DNA of 64,000 nt, from NCBI RefSeq assembly GCF_965363235.1, contig NC_134839.1, positions 80,997,410-81,061,409 of the forward strand. Direction: 5' to 3'. Position 1 is the first letter of the stretch. Each line of letters opens with the position of its first letter. A program made the translations under genes and the position numbers. Below the pieces are notes generated by a model that was given only the letters and a program-made list of their open reading frames with translations, was not told the origin of the DNA and did no database searches. This document shows, one piece after another, positions 12,301 through 22,899 of this stretch. The DNA is from Mytilus galloprovincialis (Eukaryota > Mollusca > Bivalvia > Mytilida > Mytilidae).

Positions 12301-15300
12301 ATAACATATAACAGATAATTTGAAAGGTTCAACTGTTTTGCCATTGTAAATCCCGAACATTAGTCGAATTTCTGAATTATGAATGATATTTTTCTTTGTA
12401 ACAAAAGGCTTACCCATAGTCTTGATGCCAGTAGTGTGGAGCAGCAATTTTAGCATCTTTCAGCATAAACTTAGAATGGTAATGGTAAACATCACCACCT
12501 AAAAGCTGAATTAGAAATAAATAAATAAACTTAGAATGGTAATGATAAACATCACCACCTAAAAACTGAATTAGAAATAAATAAAAGAAGCATAAACTTA
12601 GAATGGTAATGGTAAACATCACCACCTAAAAGCTGAATAAGAAATAAATAAAAGAAGCATAAACTTAGAATGGTAATGGTAAACATCACCACCTAAAAGC
12701 TGAATTAGAAATAAATAAAAGAAGCATAAACTTAGAATGGTAATGATAAACAGCACCACCTAAAAGCTGAATTAGAAATAAATAAAGAAGCATAAACTTA
12801 GAATGGTAATGATAAACAGCACCACATAAAAGCTGAATTAGAAATAAATAAAGAAGCATACACTTAGAATGGTAATGGTAAACATCACCACCTAAAAGCT
12901 GAATTAGAAATAAATAAAAGAAGCATAAACTTAGAATGGTAATGATAAACATCTCCACCTAAAAGCTGAATTAGAAATAAATAAAAGAAGCATAAACTTA
13001 GAATGGTAATAATAACATCACCACCTAAAAGCTGAATTAGAAATAAATAAAAGAAGAATGTGTCTGAGGACACGATTGCCTCCATTTGTAATTTTCTAAG
13101 TTTAGAAGGATCTATACTATTAAACGAGAAGACCTCATTTTGTGTGTCGCTTCTCTTCCTTCCACAATAAATCAATCATCATGCCTCTGTGTCCTATAGG
13201 TAACATGCATAGTCGCATTTGTCATCCATTCTTATGATTATTCAGATTGAGTTATTTTGGGAGAAAAACGACAAAAAAAAAGTCCGGATATGATTCCGTC
13301 ATCAGACTGACTTTTAGTCATATATAAGACTTCCGGTTTGAAACATGCACAAACACAACCAATCGTATGATAGATAACAAAATTAAAACATGTATAAGCC
13401 AATCAAATCGTTCTCCATATCATGGTGTTTAGATCGCAAGAACCACAACTATTATACCTCCTTATAGAGGACAATTATTTTTCGCGTTTATCTACATGTA
13501 AACTACGATTATACTACTTTAATATATAGAGACTCTCTGTATTCTGTCTACTGTTTTCTTTCAATTGTTTACTATTTAAGGGGTCATACCAGTTGCACAT
13601 ATATTAAAATAAGTAAAACATGACACATTTAAAAAAAAAAAAATCGTATGATAGATAACAAAAATGAAAAATAAATAAGCCATTCAGAGCGTTCTCCATA
13701 TCATGGTGTTTAGATAGCAAAAATAACAACTATTATACCTCCTTAGAGAGGACAATTATTTTTCGCGTTTCATTTCATGGTGTAAAGATCGCAAGAACCA
13801 CAACTATATATTATACCTCCTTAGAGAGGACAACTATTGTTCGCGTTTATCTACATGTAAACTACGATTATACTACTTTAATATACAGAGACTCTCTGTA
13901 TTCTGTCAGGGACTTTCTATGTTAGTATAGAATGTCCCTGATTCTGTCTACTGTTTTCTTTGAAATGTTTACTATTTAAGGGGTCATATCACTTGCATAT
14001 ATATTAAAATAAGTAAAACATGCTCAACTTCATCTAAAACTACCTCGACCAAAAACTTTAACCTGAAGCGGGACAGACGGACGACCGAACGAACGAACGC
14101 ACGGATGCACAGACTAGATGAGGCATAACAATTTATTGTTGAAAGTGAAAATAGTGATTTGGCAAAAATGAAAGTAAGGTAGAGATTACAGGGAGGCAGG
14201 ACCTTTTTCGGGGCGTCGGGATCGGGTATTTTGAAGCTCGGGATTTGGGGATTGGTCCTTACGGGATCCGGGAATATATTTTTCGATTTGGGAAGCAGTA
14301 TAGCAAAAGTGAAGAATAATTGTGGTCTGAGGCCAGAAACACGAAAATAATTGAATTTAACAGAAAGGAAACAAATATAGGACTTTGAAAAAAGGGAGAG
14401 GGCTTTTGATACCTTTTATGAAATTCTCCATACATAATATATTTTACAAAAAATCATCCTACAACAGTTCACGAGCTGTATGTGCCCGCGATTTCGCGGG
14501 TGTGTTCTAGTACTTTTGAACGGTACATGCATCATATTTCAAATTGCGTACTCTGTCTTCTTGTTCTTATCATTTCGTATGAGTTTCATACAATTTGGAT
14601 ATTAAAAACTTCAGTTAAAATTCTGAAACAAAAACATTTGGAATATTCGAAGTTACAATGGGGCTTAACTCCATTGGAGCAGGAACGTCTATCTCTGTCG
14701 CTATCAATGAATAAATATTATTAAACTAAACATAACTCTAGGTTAAGCCTATCAACTTCTAATTCGCAAGGAAATAAGCTACACAACCTTCAGCTATATT
14801 TTTAATATGATGGCTATGCATTGAAACAACTATGAAATGTAAAGATGGCACATGAATGGGAGATTTTATTTTCTGAAATTGTTAATTATTTGATACCAAC
14901 TTGCTCAAAATTGTGACGATAATGTCTTATAGAATCTAAAATGTACGATCATTGATACCACATAGTAACCAAAATATTTTAAAACGTTCTTATGGTGGTT
15001 CATTTGTGTCTATGTGTTCGTTATAAAAGTACAACTTACCGCTTCACAAGTATTAACAACCTTTTCTGACCTAGCTACCATACCAGTAACATCAGTGCCT
15101 GGCTGGTTCCATATTGTACGGACAGTTTTCATTTCTCCTTTTTCCAACTAGTATATCAAATATAATAATTGTATTTGGGGTAAATCTGGTTATTTTTTCA
15201 AATCTGATTAATACTTTACATATCTTAATGAATACTATTTTTACCTTTAGATATATCCATAACTGTTGCTGTTAGGTTGCTGTGTCATTAACTTGTATCC

Positions 15301-18300
15301 CGCATGTCATATATTCATATTTGTAAAGACTTATTCATTAAAACAAGGGTAATAGAGAATTTTTATCATTTTACAATACATAATTATGAAAATATTTCAG
15401 AATCCCCAGCATGTTATCAATGTGAAACAAGGAATCCATGTGGTCTTTGTTATTACTTTTTACTTATAAAGAATTCGGATTTGATGACAGATCTTTTGTT
15501 GTTTCTGTTAAACCTATTGAGCTTTAAATCTGATATACACCCATTGAAGTATATTGCCTTTTTGAGACTTTTCCGGTTTTATTGTCTTATTGAGGTAAAC
15601 TTCACGTCTGTTTATTCACGATAGTTAGTCAATAACGATCTGTAATTTTGTTATTAATATCTTAACGTAAGGTTATTTTGAATTAATTTCTTTACGTTTG
15701 GTACTTTTAACAATCGACGAAAAAATTCATTGAAACTTAAATTTTCATCCAATATATTATGTCAGCATTTGAAGAAAAGACTTAATGAAAACAAAATGTT
15801 GCTCTTAGCTGTAGTGAAGACCCATTGGTGGCCTTCGGCTGTGTTTTATACTCTTTGGTTGGTTGTCGTCTCTTTGACAAATTTCCCATTTCTATCCTTT
15901 TTTTTTTTTTACATAGAAATAGAATTAAAGGTTCATTATTCTGTTAGTTGAAATTATCCTTTTTGTCGTAAATTTTTTTTTATCTCAATCGACTCTCATC
16001 GTCAATTTCTTGAAGTCAAGATATGAGGCAGATTCAACTGTATCCATTGTTTCCTTTATTCTAGGTCCTATGGGATATATGTGTTCAATTAAGTCATCAT
16101 ACTTTTTAACTATTTAGTGACAGGACACCATCTATATAGTGGAACGTGGAGTCAAGGATAATGCAAGATCACGAAGCAGCAAGAGTAAAGTACTTCTTCA
16201 ACTTTGACCATAACCTGAATATATCACATCATAAGCCGTCCTGGCAAAGCATATAGTATGTCTTGATTTATTAATTTTCTGATTTATTTAAGTATAAAAA
16301 CGAAAAAAATAACTACAAGTACAAAATATGAAGGATTTACGTTATACTTACAGTAAACAATTCTTTAGTAAAACCGTCATTTTCAGTAATACACTTCAGT
16401 ATCATATTAACTTCCTCCTGGTCAAATAAGGATCTGTACAAACAAAGCAATAAAGGCAACAGTAGTATACCGTTGTTCAAAACGAGAGAGTAACATTCAA
16501 AACGTGTTACCAATGATATATGCTAGGGTAAAATGTTACTCTCGTATACACTAATAGAAAAAGACACTTGAACATAAAATGCCATTTAAATAGATTGTGT
16601 CATACTATTCTTTCTTTTCTATGTCTGTCGATATTTCAAGCTTTCATCTGTGAAGATTTAGCATTTTTTTGTTTCTTTACATTTCTAAACTCTCTTTACT
16701 CCGGTAATAGGAAAATAGGATGTGATATAATTGTCAATAAAACAACTATATCCACCAGAGTTCAAATGTCGAGAATGAAAGCCTTATAGATAATTTTAGG
16801 GCCTTCAACAATGAGAAAAAATCATATAGTATAGTCAGCTATAAAAGCCCCTACATGAGACGAGAATTAAGTCCGATACATGTTTTAAAGAGAATGGTAA
16901 CATATGAGAATTATTACTTCAATAGTAAGCTATCTGAACAAGTTGAAAACATTCTTGATAATTTAGTACGCATGGCTTGTAAAACAGGCAACATGTGTAT
17001 AGGTTTTTGTACCGGTTACTCCTGTTTCTTTATTTCTTACTACTTGAAAAAAATACCTGATAATAACAAATCCATGCTGTTGAAAGTCCGCAATCATGTT
17101 GTTTGTTACTTTGAGATCATCTACGAATGTGTACTCTGAAATTTATATAAACTTGAAAAAAACGGCATTACAATAAATATCAAATTGGTTTTTAACTAAA
17201 TGCAAAACGTGTAATAATACTTCCTAAGAGTATTATTACACGTTTTGCCTTTTGTAAAAAAAAAAACCCACAGTAACATCCGGGTTTTTGTGCAGGTTTC
17301 GTATTGCTCAGTCTTTAGTTTTCTATGTTTGGTTTTAGTGTACTGTTTGTCTTTTTAATGAGGGGGGCAAGGGGGTCCCAATAACAGCAAAACAGCAAAT
17401 TGATTTGGCTCATAACAGATAACAAGGAATTAAAATGGACAAAAACAGATAATAGTAAATGAAATATTAAAATAATTCGGTCTTTGACAAATCAGTATTT
17501 CTTATTACGGATATAATCCTTTGTAATGCATTCCATTTTTTATGACTATGTTTTTAGTATTAATTTATGTATCTAGAATGTGTTTAAATTACTATTCAAT
17601 ATATTATAATATTTTTTATACGCTCGTTTACGGAACGTATTATGGTATACTGTTGTCCGTCTGTTGTCAACATGTCGGACATTAACTCCAAAAACTCTTT
17701 AACCATTTGCATTAAACTTTGGGAAATTGTTAATATCTATTGACGTGAGCTCTCTTTTTGGTTTTTTTTTATAAATTTTAGATTTTAAGTTTCTGGGTAA
17801 TGGGTTTTTATTCAATAAAATTGGTGGTTTTTTTCAGTTTTCTGATAATATCTCAAAAATGCTTTCACAAAGCAAGGAATTTTGGTGAATTGTTTATATC
17901 TATTAACATGAGGTAACTTTCAATTTTTATAAATTTTAGATTTTACATTTCCGAGTTAACGGGTTTTATTAATTAAAAAGGGGTGATTTTCCAGTTTTCA
18001 GACATTAACACAAAAATGTTTTCAGCAGTTCTCATGAAACGTTGGTGTATTGTTTATATATATTGACTGAAGCTCCCTTTGTTGCTAATCAGAAAAGTGA
18101 CCTAAAAGAGTTTGAATATTCTGACTTTTTCTAAATGACCATTTAATGAGGTGTGTGAATTTTTCTTAATAAAACTATGAGGCAAAGTGGTATATATGGT
18201 AGAAAAATCAAAAGCACCAATTATAAGCATGCAATTTATCAAGTACTTCGAACGAATTTTGACACTCTAAAAGCAATTTATTCCACTATTTTCAAAGGCC

Positions 18301-19645
18301 TTATTTGAACAATTTTTTATCAGCTGAGGTTTTTGATTGTACCAAGTGTACTAGTAAGTAGAATACATAGTTTAGTAGGGAAACAATGGCTTGAAACGAA
18401 ATAAATCTTTGTTTGTAATGAGTTATGTGCAGCTTCGGACCCAAGTACATGCTGGAACTTTCATTGTACAATGCATTTGGTTCTGCTTTGAAAAGAATTA
18501 CAGAGCTGAGGCTATGTACCATATTATATAAAAGGTTAAGTGGTTGTTAGGACCTAGTCCTTAATTGAGATCCTTGTCAGATATTCCTGGCCATATGTTT
18601 TCCTTTTTGTCATATTAAGAATTGTTTTAATTTAATGTGTTCGTACGGAAAACAAGGAACATTATTCTCATACAAAACATTAAAATAATTCTAAATACAC
18701 ATTAATAAAAAAAAATGGAATTTATTACAAAGGATAATCATAAGATATACTTGAATTGTCCTGGACCTCACTTCTGTGATGGGTATATGTTGATGGAATC
18801 CTTCTCTAAATATGGGACAAACATATTAGTAGTGGTAGACCCCAATGGCCAATGATCTTCAATTTATACCGAATATTGACTGTCAAAAAAAATGGTAACA
18901 TTCCAATTTTCAATAACAGTTAACAGCAAATACATTATCACAATAACAGATAACAAATAAACAGCTAACAAAGAATAAAACAATAACAGCTAACAGCAAA
19001 TATATTTTCAAAATAACAGATAACAAAGAATTAAATTGCCCCATAACAGCATAACAGTTAAACCCCTTGCCTCCCTCTTTAATGTGTTTCATTGTCAGTT
19101 TGTTTTCGACTTCTAAGTTTGGATATGTCTTTGATTATTTCGCCTTTTATTTACACTTTTAAACAACTCTGACAATTTGTACATAAAAAATGCCTGTTCC
19201 AAGTCAGGAATATGAAAATTGTTTTCCATTCATTTGATGTGTGTGATCTTTCGATTTGACATTGGCTTATGGACTTTCCGTTTTGAATTTTCTTTGGAGT
19301 TCGATATTTTTTGTGTGTTTTTTTTTTTTACTTTTTCATTAACAAATAAGTACAATAAATACTAGAAATCATAATTTTTTAACAAACCATGCTTTTCTCT
19401 CATTTTATGTCATCATTTACGCTACATGTATTATTTTTCTGTGTGTTTTTTTTTTTTTACTTTTTCATTAACAAATAAGTACAATAAATACTAGAAATCA
19501 TAATTTTTTAACAAACCATGCTTTTCTCTCATTTTATGTCATCATTTACGCTACATGTATTATTATCAAGTAAAAATATAAAAATGTATTATCTCAAATG
19601 TAGTACATACCTCCTAAAATGTTCATAATACTTTTCTAGATACGT
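9375..19645 (-). CDS. phytanoyl-CoA dioxygenase-like protein, copy 1 (5' end uncertain)
   Basis: Fe(II)/2-oxoglutarate oxygenase of the PhyH family. Exons on the minus strand, numbered as in the intact copies: E3 16352-16433 ([13 protein letters not shown]), E4 15040-15147 ([19 protein letters not shown]), E5 12414-12505 ([14 protein letters not shown] to WHQDYG, the iron His and Asp), E6 11679-11769 ([20 protein letters not shown]), E7 10772-10901 ([13 protein letters not shown]), E8 9974-10125 ([13 protein letters not shown] to RRWAY, distal iron His and 2-oxoglutarate Arg) and E9 9375-9485 ([20 protein letters not shown], stop TAG). All junctions have GT/AG and matching phase. No first exon was found. 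A 35-base candidate E2 lies at 19611-19645, much shorter than the 79 bases in the other copies. Intron 4 holds the exon-derived minisatellite and a Helitron. From E3 on the frame is open; whether the gene is functional depends on its unseen start. Confidence 0.8.
12414..12505 (-). CDS. exon 5 of dioxygenase copy 1, source of the adjoining minisatellite
   Basis: This 92-base exon encodes the iron-binding HxD (WHQDYG) and ends in phase 2 at a GTAAGCC donor. Its first 39 bases and its acceptor match the repeat units that continue upstream to about 13057, so it forms the 3' edge of the array. Confidence 0.85.
12467..13057 (-). repeat. minisatellite of splice acceptor plus partial exon 5, nine units
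   Basis: Nine units begin (plus strand 'AAACTTAGAATGGTAAT') at 12467, 12527, 12594, 12661, 12728, 12794, 12860, 12927 and 12994. Periods are 60, 67, 67, 67, 66, 66, 67 and 67 bp. On the minus strand each unit is a pyrimidine-rich tract ending in CAG followed by the start of exon 5 ([14 protein letters not shown], with local changes). No unit but the last has the rest of the exon or a donor. The unit nearest the exon is 60 bp, so an upstream acceptor at 12565 would add 20 codons in frame. Most other units are 67 bp and change frame. Confidence 0.95.
13111..14510 (+). mobile_element. non-autonomous Helitron
   Basis: The element starts with TCTATACTATTAAACGAG and ends CTAG at 14507-14510. A GC-rich hairpin (CCCGCG, loop ATTT, CGCGGG, 14485-14500) lies ten bases before the end. 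It sits between A (13110) and T (14511), the expected Helitron target. It is about 1.4 kb, encodes no Rep/helicase, and carries internal duplications ('CTCCATATCATGGTGT...TACCTCCTTA.AGAGGACAA', three copies at about 13410-13840). It also holds a G-rich block near 14170-14290 and what looks like the tail of another repeat ('GACAGACGGACGACCGAACG') near 14073. It lies in intron 4 of dioxygenase copy 1. Confidence 0.85.
14520..15035. other. rest of copy 1 intron 4, no feature seen
   Basis: AT-rich intron sequence between the Helitron and exon 4. The plus-strand ORF starting at 14482 crosses the Helitron end and is not a gene. Confidence 0.5.
15790..15920 (+). repeat. dispersed repeat with 'GGTTGTCGTCTCTTTGACA' core
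   Basis: The text 'GGCCTTCGGCTGT...GGTTGTCGTCTCTTTGACAAATTTCCCATTTC' ends in a T run. Relatives lie at 26030-26092 (plus strand), 30120-30200 (opposite strand) and near 39980-40060 (opposite strand). I take it as a dispersed non-coding element; the exact class is unknown. Confidence 0.6.
16482..16551. repeat. imperfect hairpin in copy 1 intron
   Basis: Outer arms 'ACGAGAGAGTAACATT' and 'AATGTTACTCTCGTAT' pair with one 2-base bulge around a loop of about 40 bases. It is a small inverted repeat, perhaps a MITE remnant, just upstream of exon 3. Confidence 0.6.
17202..17248. repeat. perfect 20-bp hairpin with 7-base loop
   Basis: GCAAAACGTGTAATAATACT (17202-17221) is followed after seven bases by its exact reverse complement (17229-17248). 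It lies between candidate exon 2 and exon 3 of dioxygenase copy 1, close to a short A tract. It may be a recent palindromic insertion. Confidence 0.9.
17625..18100 (+). repeat. tandem repeat, period about 157 bp, about three units
   Basis: Units carry 'TTTATAAATTTTAGATTTTA' and a degenerate 'ATTGTTTATATCTATTGAC' block. The two clearest copies of the first motif are about 157 bp apart (17770 and 17928). The array begins with 'ACGGAACGTATTATGGTATACTGTTGTCCG', a head typical of mollusc non-coding elements. Confidence 0.65.
18890..19080. repeat. 'ATAACAGATAACAA' low-complexity repeat
   Basis: Short units such as 'ATAACAG.TAACA..AA' recur at 18910-19070 and in reduced form at 17390-17460. They are AT-rich simple sequence with no coding sense. 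Confidence 0.55.
19180..19310 (+). repeat. dispersed mussel repeat ('TGCCTGTTCCAAGTCAGGAA' family)
   Basis: The text 'AATGCCTGTTCCAAGTCAGGAA...GGACTTTCCGTTTTGAATTTTC' recurs near 22430-22530 and 62555-62680 (plus), and 42530-42640 and 50600-50760 (minus). Members share 'ACCAGGTTTAATCCACCAT' upstream where that part is present. A dispersed non-coding family is the best description. Confidence 0.7.
19312..19564. repeat. near-identical 127-bp tandem duplication
   Basis: A block running from 'TGTGTGTTTT' through a T12 or T13 run to 'GCTACATGTATTATT' is present twice in a row (about 19312-19437 and 19440-19564). I see a difference only in the length of the T run, so it is recent. Confidence 0.95.
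19611..19645 (-). CDS. candidate exon 2 of dioxygenase copy 1
   Basis: It is bounded by a TTTTTGCAG acceptor and a GTATGTAC donor. It ends AG, so joined to E3 it gives Arg-Ser in the phase used by the other copies. Its translation ([12 protein letters not shown]) weakly matches the end of exon 2 elsewhere ([12 protein letters not shown]). It is 35 bases against 79, and a first exon ending in phase 1 as in the other copies would not fit it. It is a candidate only. Confidence 0.4.
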
Positions 19646-19699
19646 CTGCAAAAATAATATAGAAATGTTATTCATTATCCTTTCTGCCTTGCCCATCAT

Positions 19700-20720
19700 A
19701 AACTAGAGACCAAGTCAGTAATAAAGGAGACATTTATATATACAAATGAATAAAAATAATACTGAAAAATTACATCTACAGTTTTGTAAGCGCAGTTTGG
19801 GAGTGCAATCGTCTACGCCAAATTTTATGGTGTATGGGGAACTTGGAATATTTCCACTTGAATTGCAGATCAAGTTAAAAATGGTATGTTTTTGGCACAA
19901 GCTAGCTAGTATCAAATGACAAAAAACTATCGGGTAAACTGTATACGTTACTTTGGTACATGCATGAGCATACAGGTTATAATTTCAAGTGGTTTAACTA
20001 TGTAAAATCTGTGTTTAATGATTGTGACTTTAGTGAACTATATAATATTCCGGAGCAAGTTGATTTCAATTATATTAAAATTATGGTCTCCAGGACCAGT
20101 TGTTTATTCAAAACTGGTTCTCTGATATAAACAACTCATCAAGGTGGGGGTGTGGATTTTATTTAAACTTTAAAGAAGAGTTTTGCTTAGAACCATATCT
20201 GTTAAAATTAAGGCGGAGTCATAGAGTAGATATATGTAAATTAAGGGTAGGTAATACAAAGTTTCCAATCGAATCAGGAAGATGGAGAAATGTACCACGA
20301 AATGAGAGAATTTGTCCTCTTTGTAAAGCTGGTCTTGGGGATGTATACCACTATATATGTAAATGTACCAATTGTGAAGTTAAGGATTTAAGGGGGGAAG
20401 TTTATACCTCCATATTATTTGAAATATCCAAATGGAAAAAAGTACTTGGCATGCTTAAATATTGTAATATTAATGTGCTGTCTAAGCTATCAATTTTTAT
20501 TCAAAAGGTGGAAAAGATGCTTGCCTAATTTAAAACTGTAATAAACAGAGACTTATTTCAGAAGATGTATAATTTAAAAATGTATATTGTTTGTATTATG
20601 AACTATGTTGTAATTAATATTGTGTATAATATGTTCCTGTTGTGCAGTCTTCTGCGACTGAGTTTTCGTTAATAAACTTTGAAACTATGAACAAAGGATA
20701 ACACTTTTTTTTAGCTAAAC
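19700..20720 (+). mobile_element. 5'-truncated LINE, 3' part of the reverse-transcriptase ORF and tail
   Basis: The plus strand encodes STPNFMVYGELGIFPLE and FWHKLAS near 19815-19900. Further on lies an open stretch (20100-20528) with LRVGNTKFPIESGRW, then RNERICPLCKAGLGDVYHYICKC, the C-terminal zinc-knuckle typical of LINE proteins (C-x2-C, then H-x3-C). Stop codons interrupt the stretch between, around 19905-20000, so the copy is dead. A 3' UTR with AATAAA near 20670 follows. It lies upstream of copy 1 and opposite to it in strand. Confidence 0.7.
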
Positions 20721-20934
20721 GTGAACAATGTTATCTTTAAACTGTTTTGAAATACAAGCTGTTTTGCAATTAAATGTCTCCAAGTTCACTGTATCCATTT
20801 CATACGCAAATATGTACACTGAAATTAGATGTAAAGTGCTAATGAACGAAAAAAATAAACTGATAAATCAATCAGTTATCTTACATACCTTACAAAACAA
20901 GTGATTTATAACAAGAAAATCGACACATATATAT

Positions 20935-22020
20935 AGCTATTTGGAGGCTCGTCTTAAAGATTTGGTAAACTCATTTCTTCACTACTCCTATCTTAACCCA
21001 AATACTAATGAAGTTAAGCAATTACGGATATTTTATTTTAAATCAGATGATAAATATTCAAAAACTCAATATAAACATCAAATTCAAATCTGGACTTCAT
21101 ACTACTTACCTGAATTTATCTCCAATTGTTTACTAATAAACTATAACTCGACAGCAAGTGTGATTAAACATAGATATTAAGTAAATTGATGACGAATTGG
21201 TCGCCAGGTGAATAATGATAATACCCCAGCTCCGAGAAAAGTTATACTGCTATTTTCCATGGTTGTATTTCCATTATGTTACGTCTGCTTTAACGACGGC
21301 TATGGATAAGGATCATTATGTGTTAACATTGACCCTAAGATTTTATCTTTTTATTATCAGACCAAAAAATGAAATAGTTGTGAAAATAGAACTATTCATA
21401 CAAATATCCTCTGTTTAGCAGATCTTATTATAAACTGTAAATTGTCGAAATTCCTATGGGAACAAACTGTGCGCCTCTTCTTGCAGACCTCTTCTTATTT
21501 TCAGAAGTCGTGGAGATTTTTAAAAACTGGAGTTCAAAGAAATCAGATATTTATTTTCATGAGATACGACTTCTTCTGCCTCATTTTCAGACATATACCT
21601 AGAATTTGACATAAGTGGTAATCTCAGTACCCCCATATATGACAAACGAAAAGATTTTAATTTTGAAATTATAAATTAACCCCACCTTAGCAGCAATCGA
21701 CATTATTCACCTGGAAATGGGATATACGTTTCCCCAACTCATTTGATTTACATAAGCTTGCAGCTGCTACTCAGACTCTAGAAAACGTCACCAGTGTCTT
21801 AGCAGAAAATGTAATGACCCACATACCTCCGGGATAGATCAAACATCGTCTTGTGCTTTTTCTATAAAAAAAAAGTGTGTTCATTGGAAGATACCAAGAC
21901 GTTGTTTATAAGAGTCTTTCCGTTTTGAATTTTCCCCGGAGTCTTATTTTTATTTGACTTTTTATTGATATTCTGTATCATTTTCGCAAATAAAACATTT
22001 GGTCGTGAGTATACAATCTA
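20935..22020 (+). mobile_element. Penelope-like retroelement remnant (reverse-transcriptase part)
   Basis: Plus-strand translation at about 21450-21510 gives IPMGTNCAPLLADLFLF, a reverse-transcriptase block. Text around 21605-21680 gives LSTPIYDKRKDFNFEI, which precedes the C-terminal part of this family. It is an old fossil, broken in several places, with no clear ends. The family assignment (Penelope-like) is from recall of the common invertebrate protein. Confidence 0.55.
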
Positions 22021-22379
22021 TATACTGATGTTGTTTATTATCTCAATACGTGTTAAAATGTTCTTTTCATCGTCTTTTTAACCTTTACTGTCGAGTACGT
22101 GTTTGGAAATATCCTTTATACATCCCGCCATTGTGTTATTGTGAAATGGCCATTTTTGGTAAACTTGTCTATCATTTTGATTATGTCCTTTGTCTATAGC
22201 GTGTCTTATATCATTTTGTTTTTCATTGAATTCATAGTTGTTTGTTTCGTAGTGATTTAGACAATATTAGAGTGTTGACTGCTGCACCCCAACTTTTGAA
22301 AAGTTTACCTATTACGTATATGTTGGTTTGCAAATAGTTTCCATATAATGAAATTATATGCGGTTATCATACAAGGGAC

Positions 22380-22540
22380 AGGATTAGTTAGCTTTAAAAT
22401 CTGGTTTAATCCACCATTTCATACATTAAGAAATGCCTGTACCAAGTCTGGGGCGGTGTTTGAGCGTTTGATTTGCCTACGAGACTTTCCGTTTTGAATT
22501 TTTCTTAGAGTTCGGTTATTTCACCTTTTCCTTATTATAA
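22380..22540 (+). repeat. dispersed mussel repeat ('AAATGCCTGTACCAAGTC' family)
   Basis: It has the order 'TGGTTTAATCCACCATTTC', 'AAATGCCTGTACCAAGTC' and 'ACTTTCCGTTTTGAATTTTT', as in the copies near 19200 and 62540. Confidence 0.7.
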
Positions 22541-22899
22541 CTCCTCTATAATGCATTATTTGTGTTGTAGCTTCTATTTTGAACAAATTTTCATCAACAA
22601 CTTTAAGCATATCAGGTAATCCACTTACATTTCGAACTGTCTTAAACAAAAATATAAATCTACCGTAAAAACAAAACTTCAACCTATAGCTACATGTACC
22701 AAAAGCGTTAACCTCGTCAATTCATCACAAAATCTGGGTCCTCTCCTCTTGAAAACGAGCTGTCAACTTAAACTGATTGAGCATGTTGACAAATTAATTT
22801 GGTTTTGTTTCATTAAAAAGAATTGGTAACGCAGATATTAAATATCTTGTTTTAGGAAAGACAAATCCTATTTGCAAAGGAAAACCTCTAATTAGGAAA

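Noticed and set aside
12467-13057. CRISPR-like or unrelated satellite array
   Set aside because: The units match exon 5 and its acceptor, have no unique spacers, and lie in a eukaryotic gene.
14482-14724. 80-residue ORF after the Helitron
   Set aside because: It starts inside the Helitron's terminal hairpin and runs into intron, with no homology or splice context.
17202-17248. miRNA precursor
   Set aside because: The perfect stem of 20 bp with a 7-base loop is shorter than a usual precursor, and flanking pairing is absent.
22617-22640. Missing first exon of dioxygenase copy 1
   Set aside because: A donor-like GTAAGTG on the minus strand is present, but no open start like those of the sister genes precedes it.
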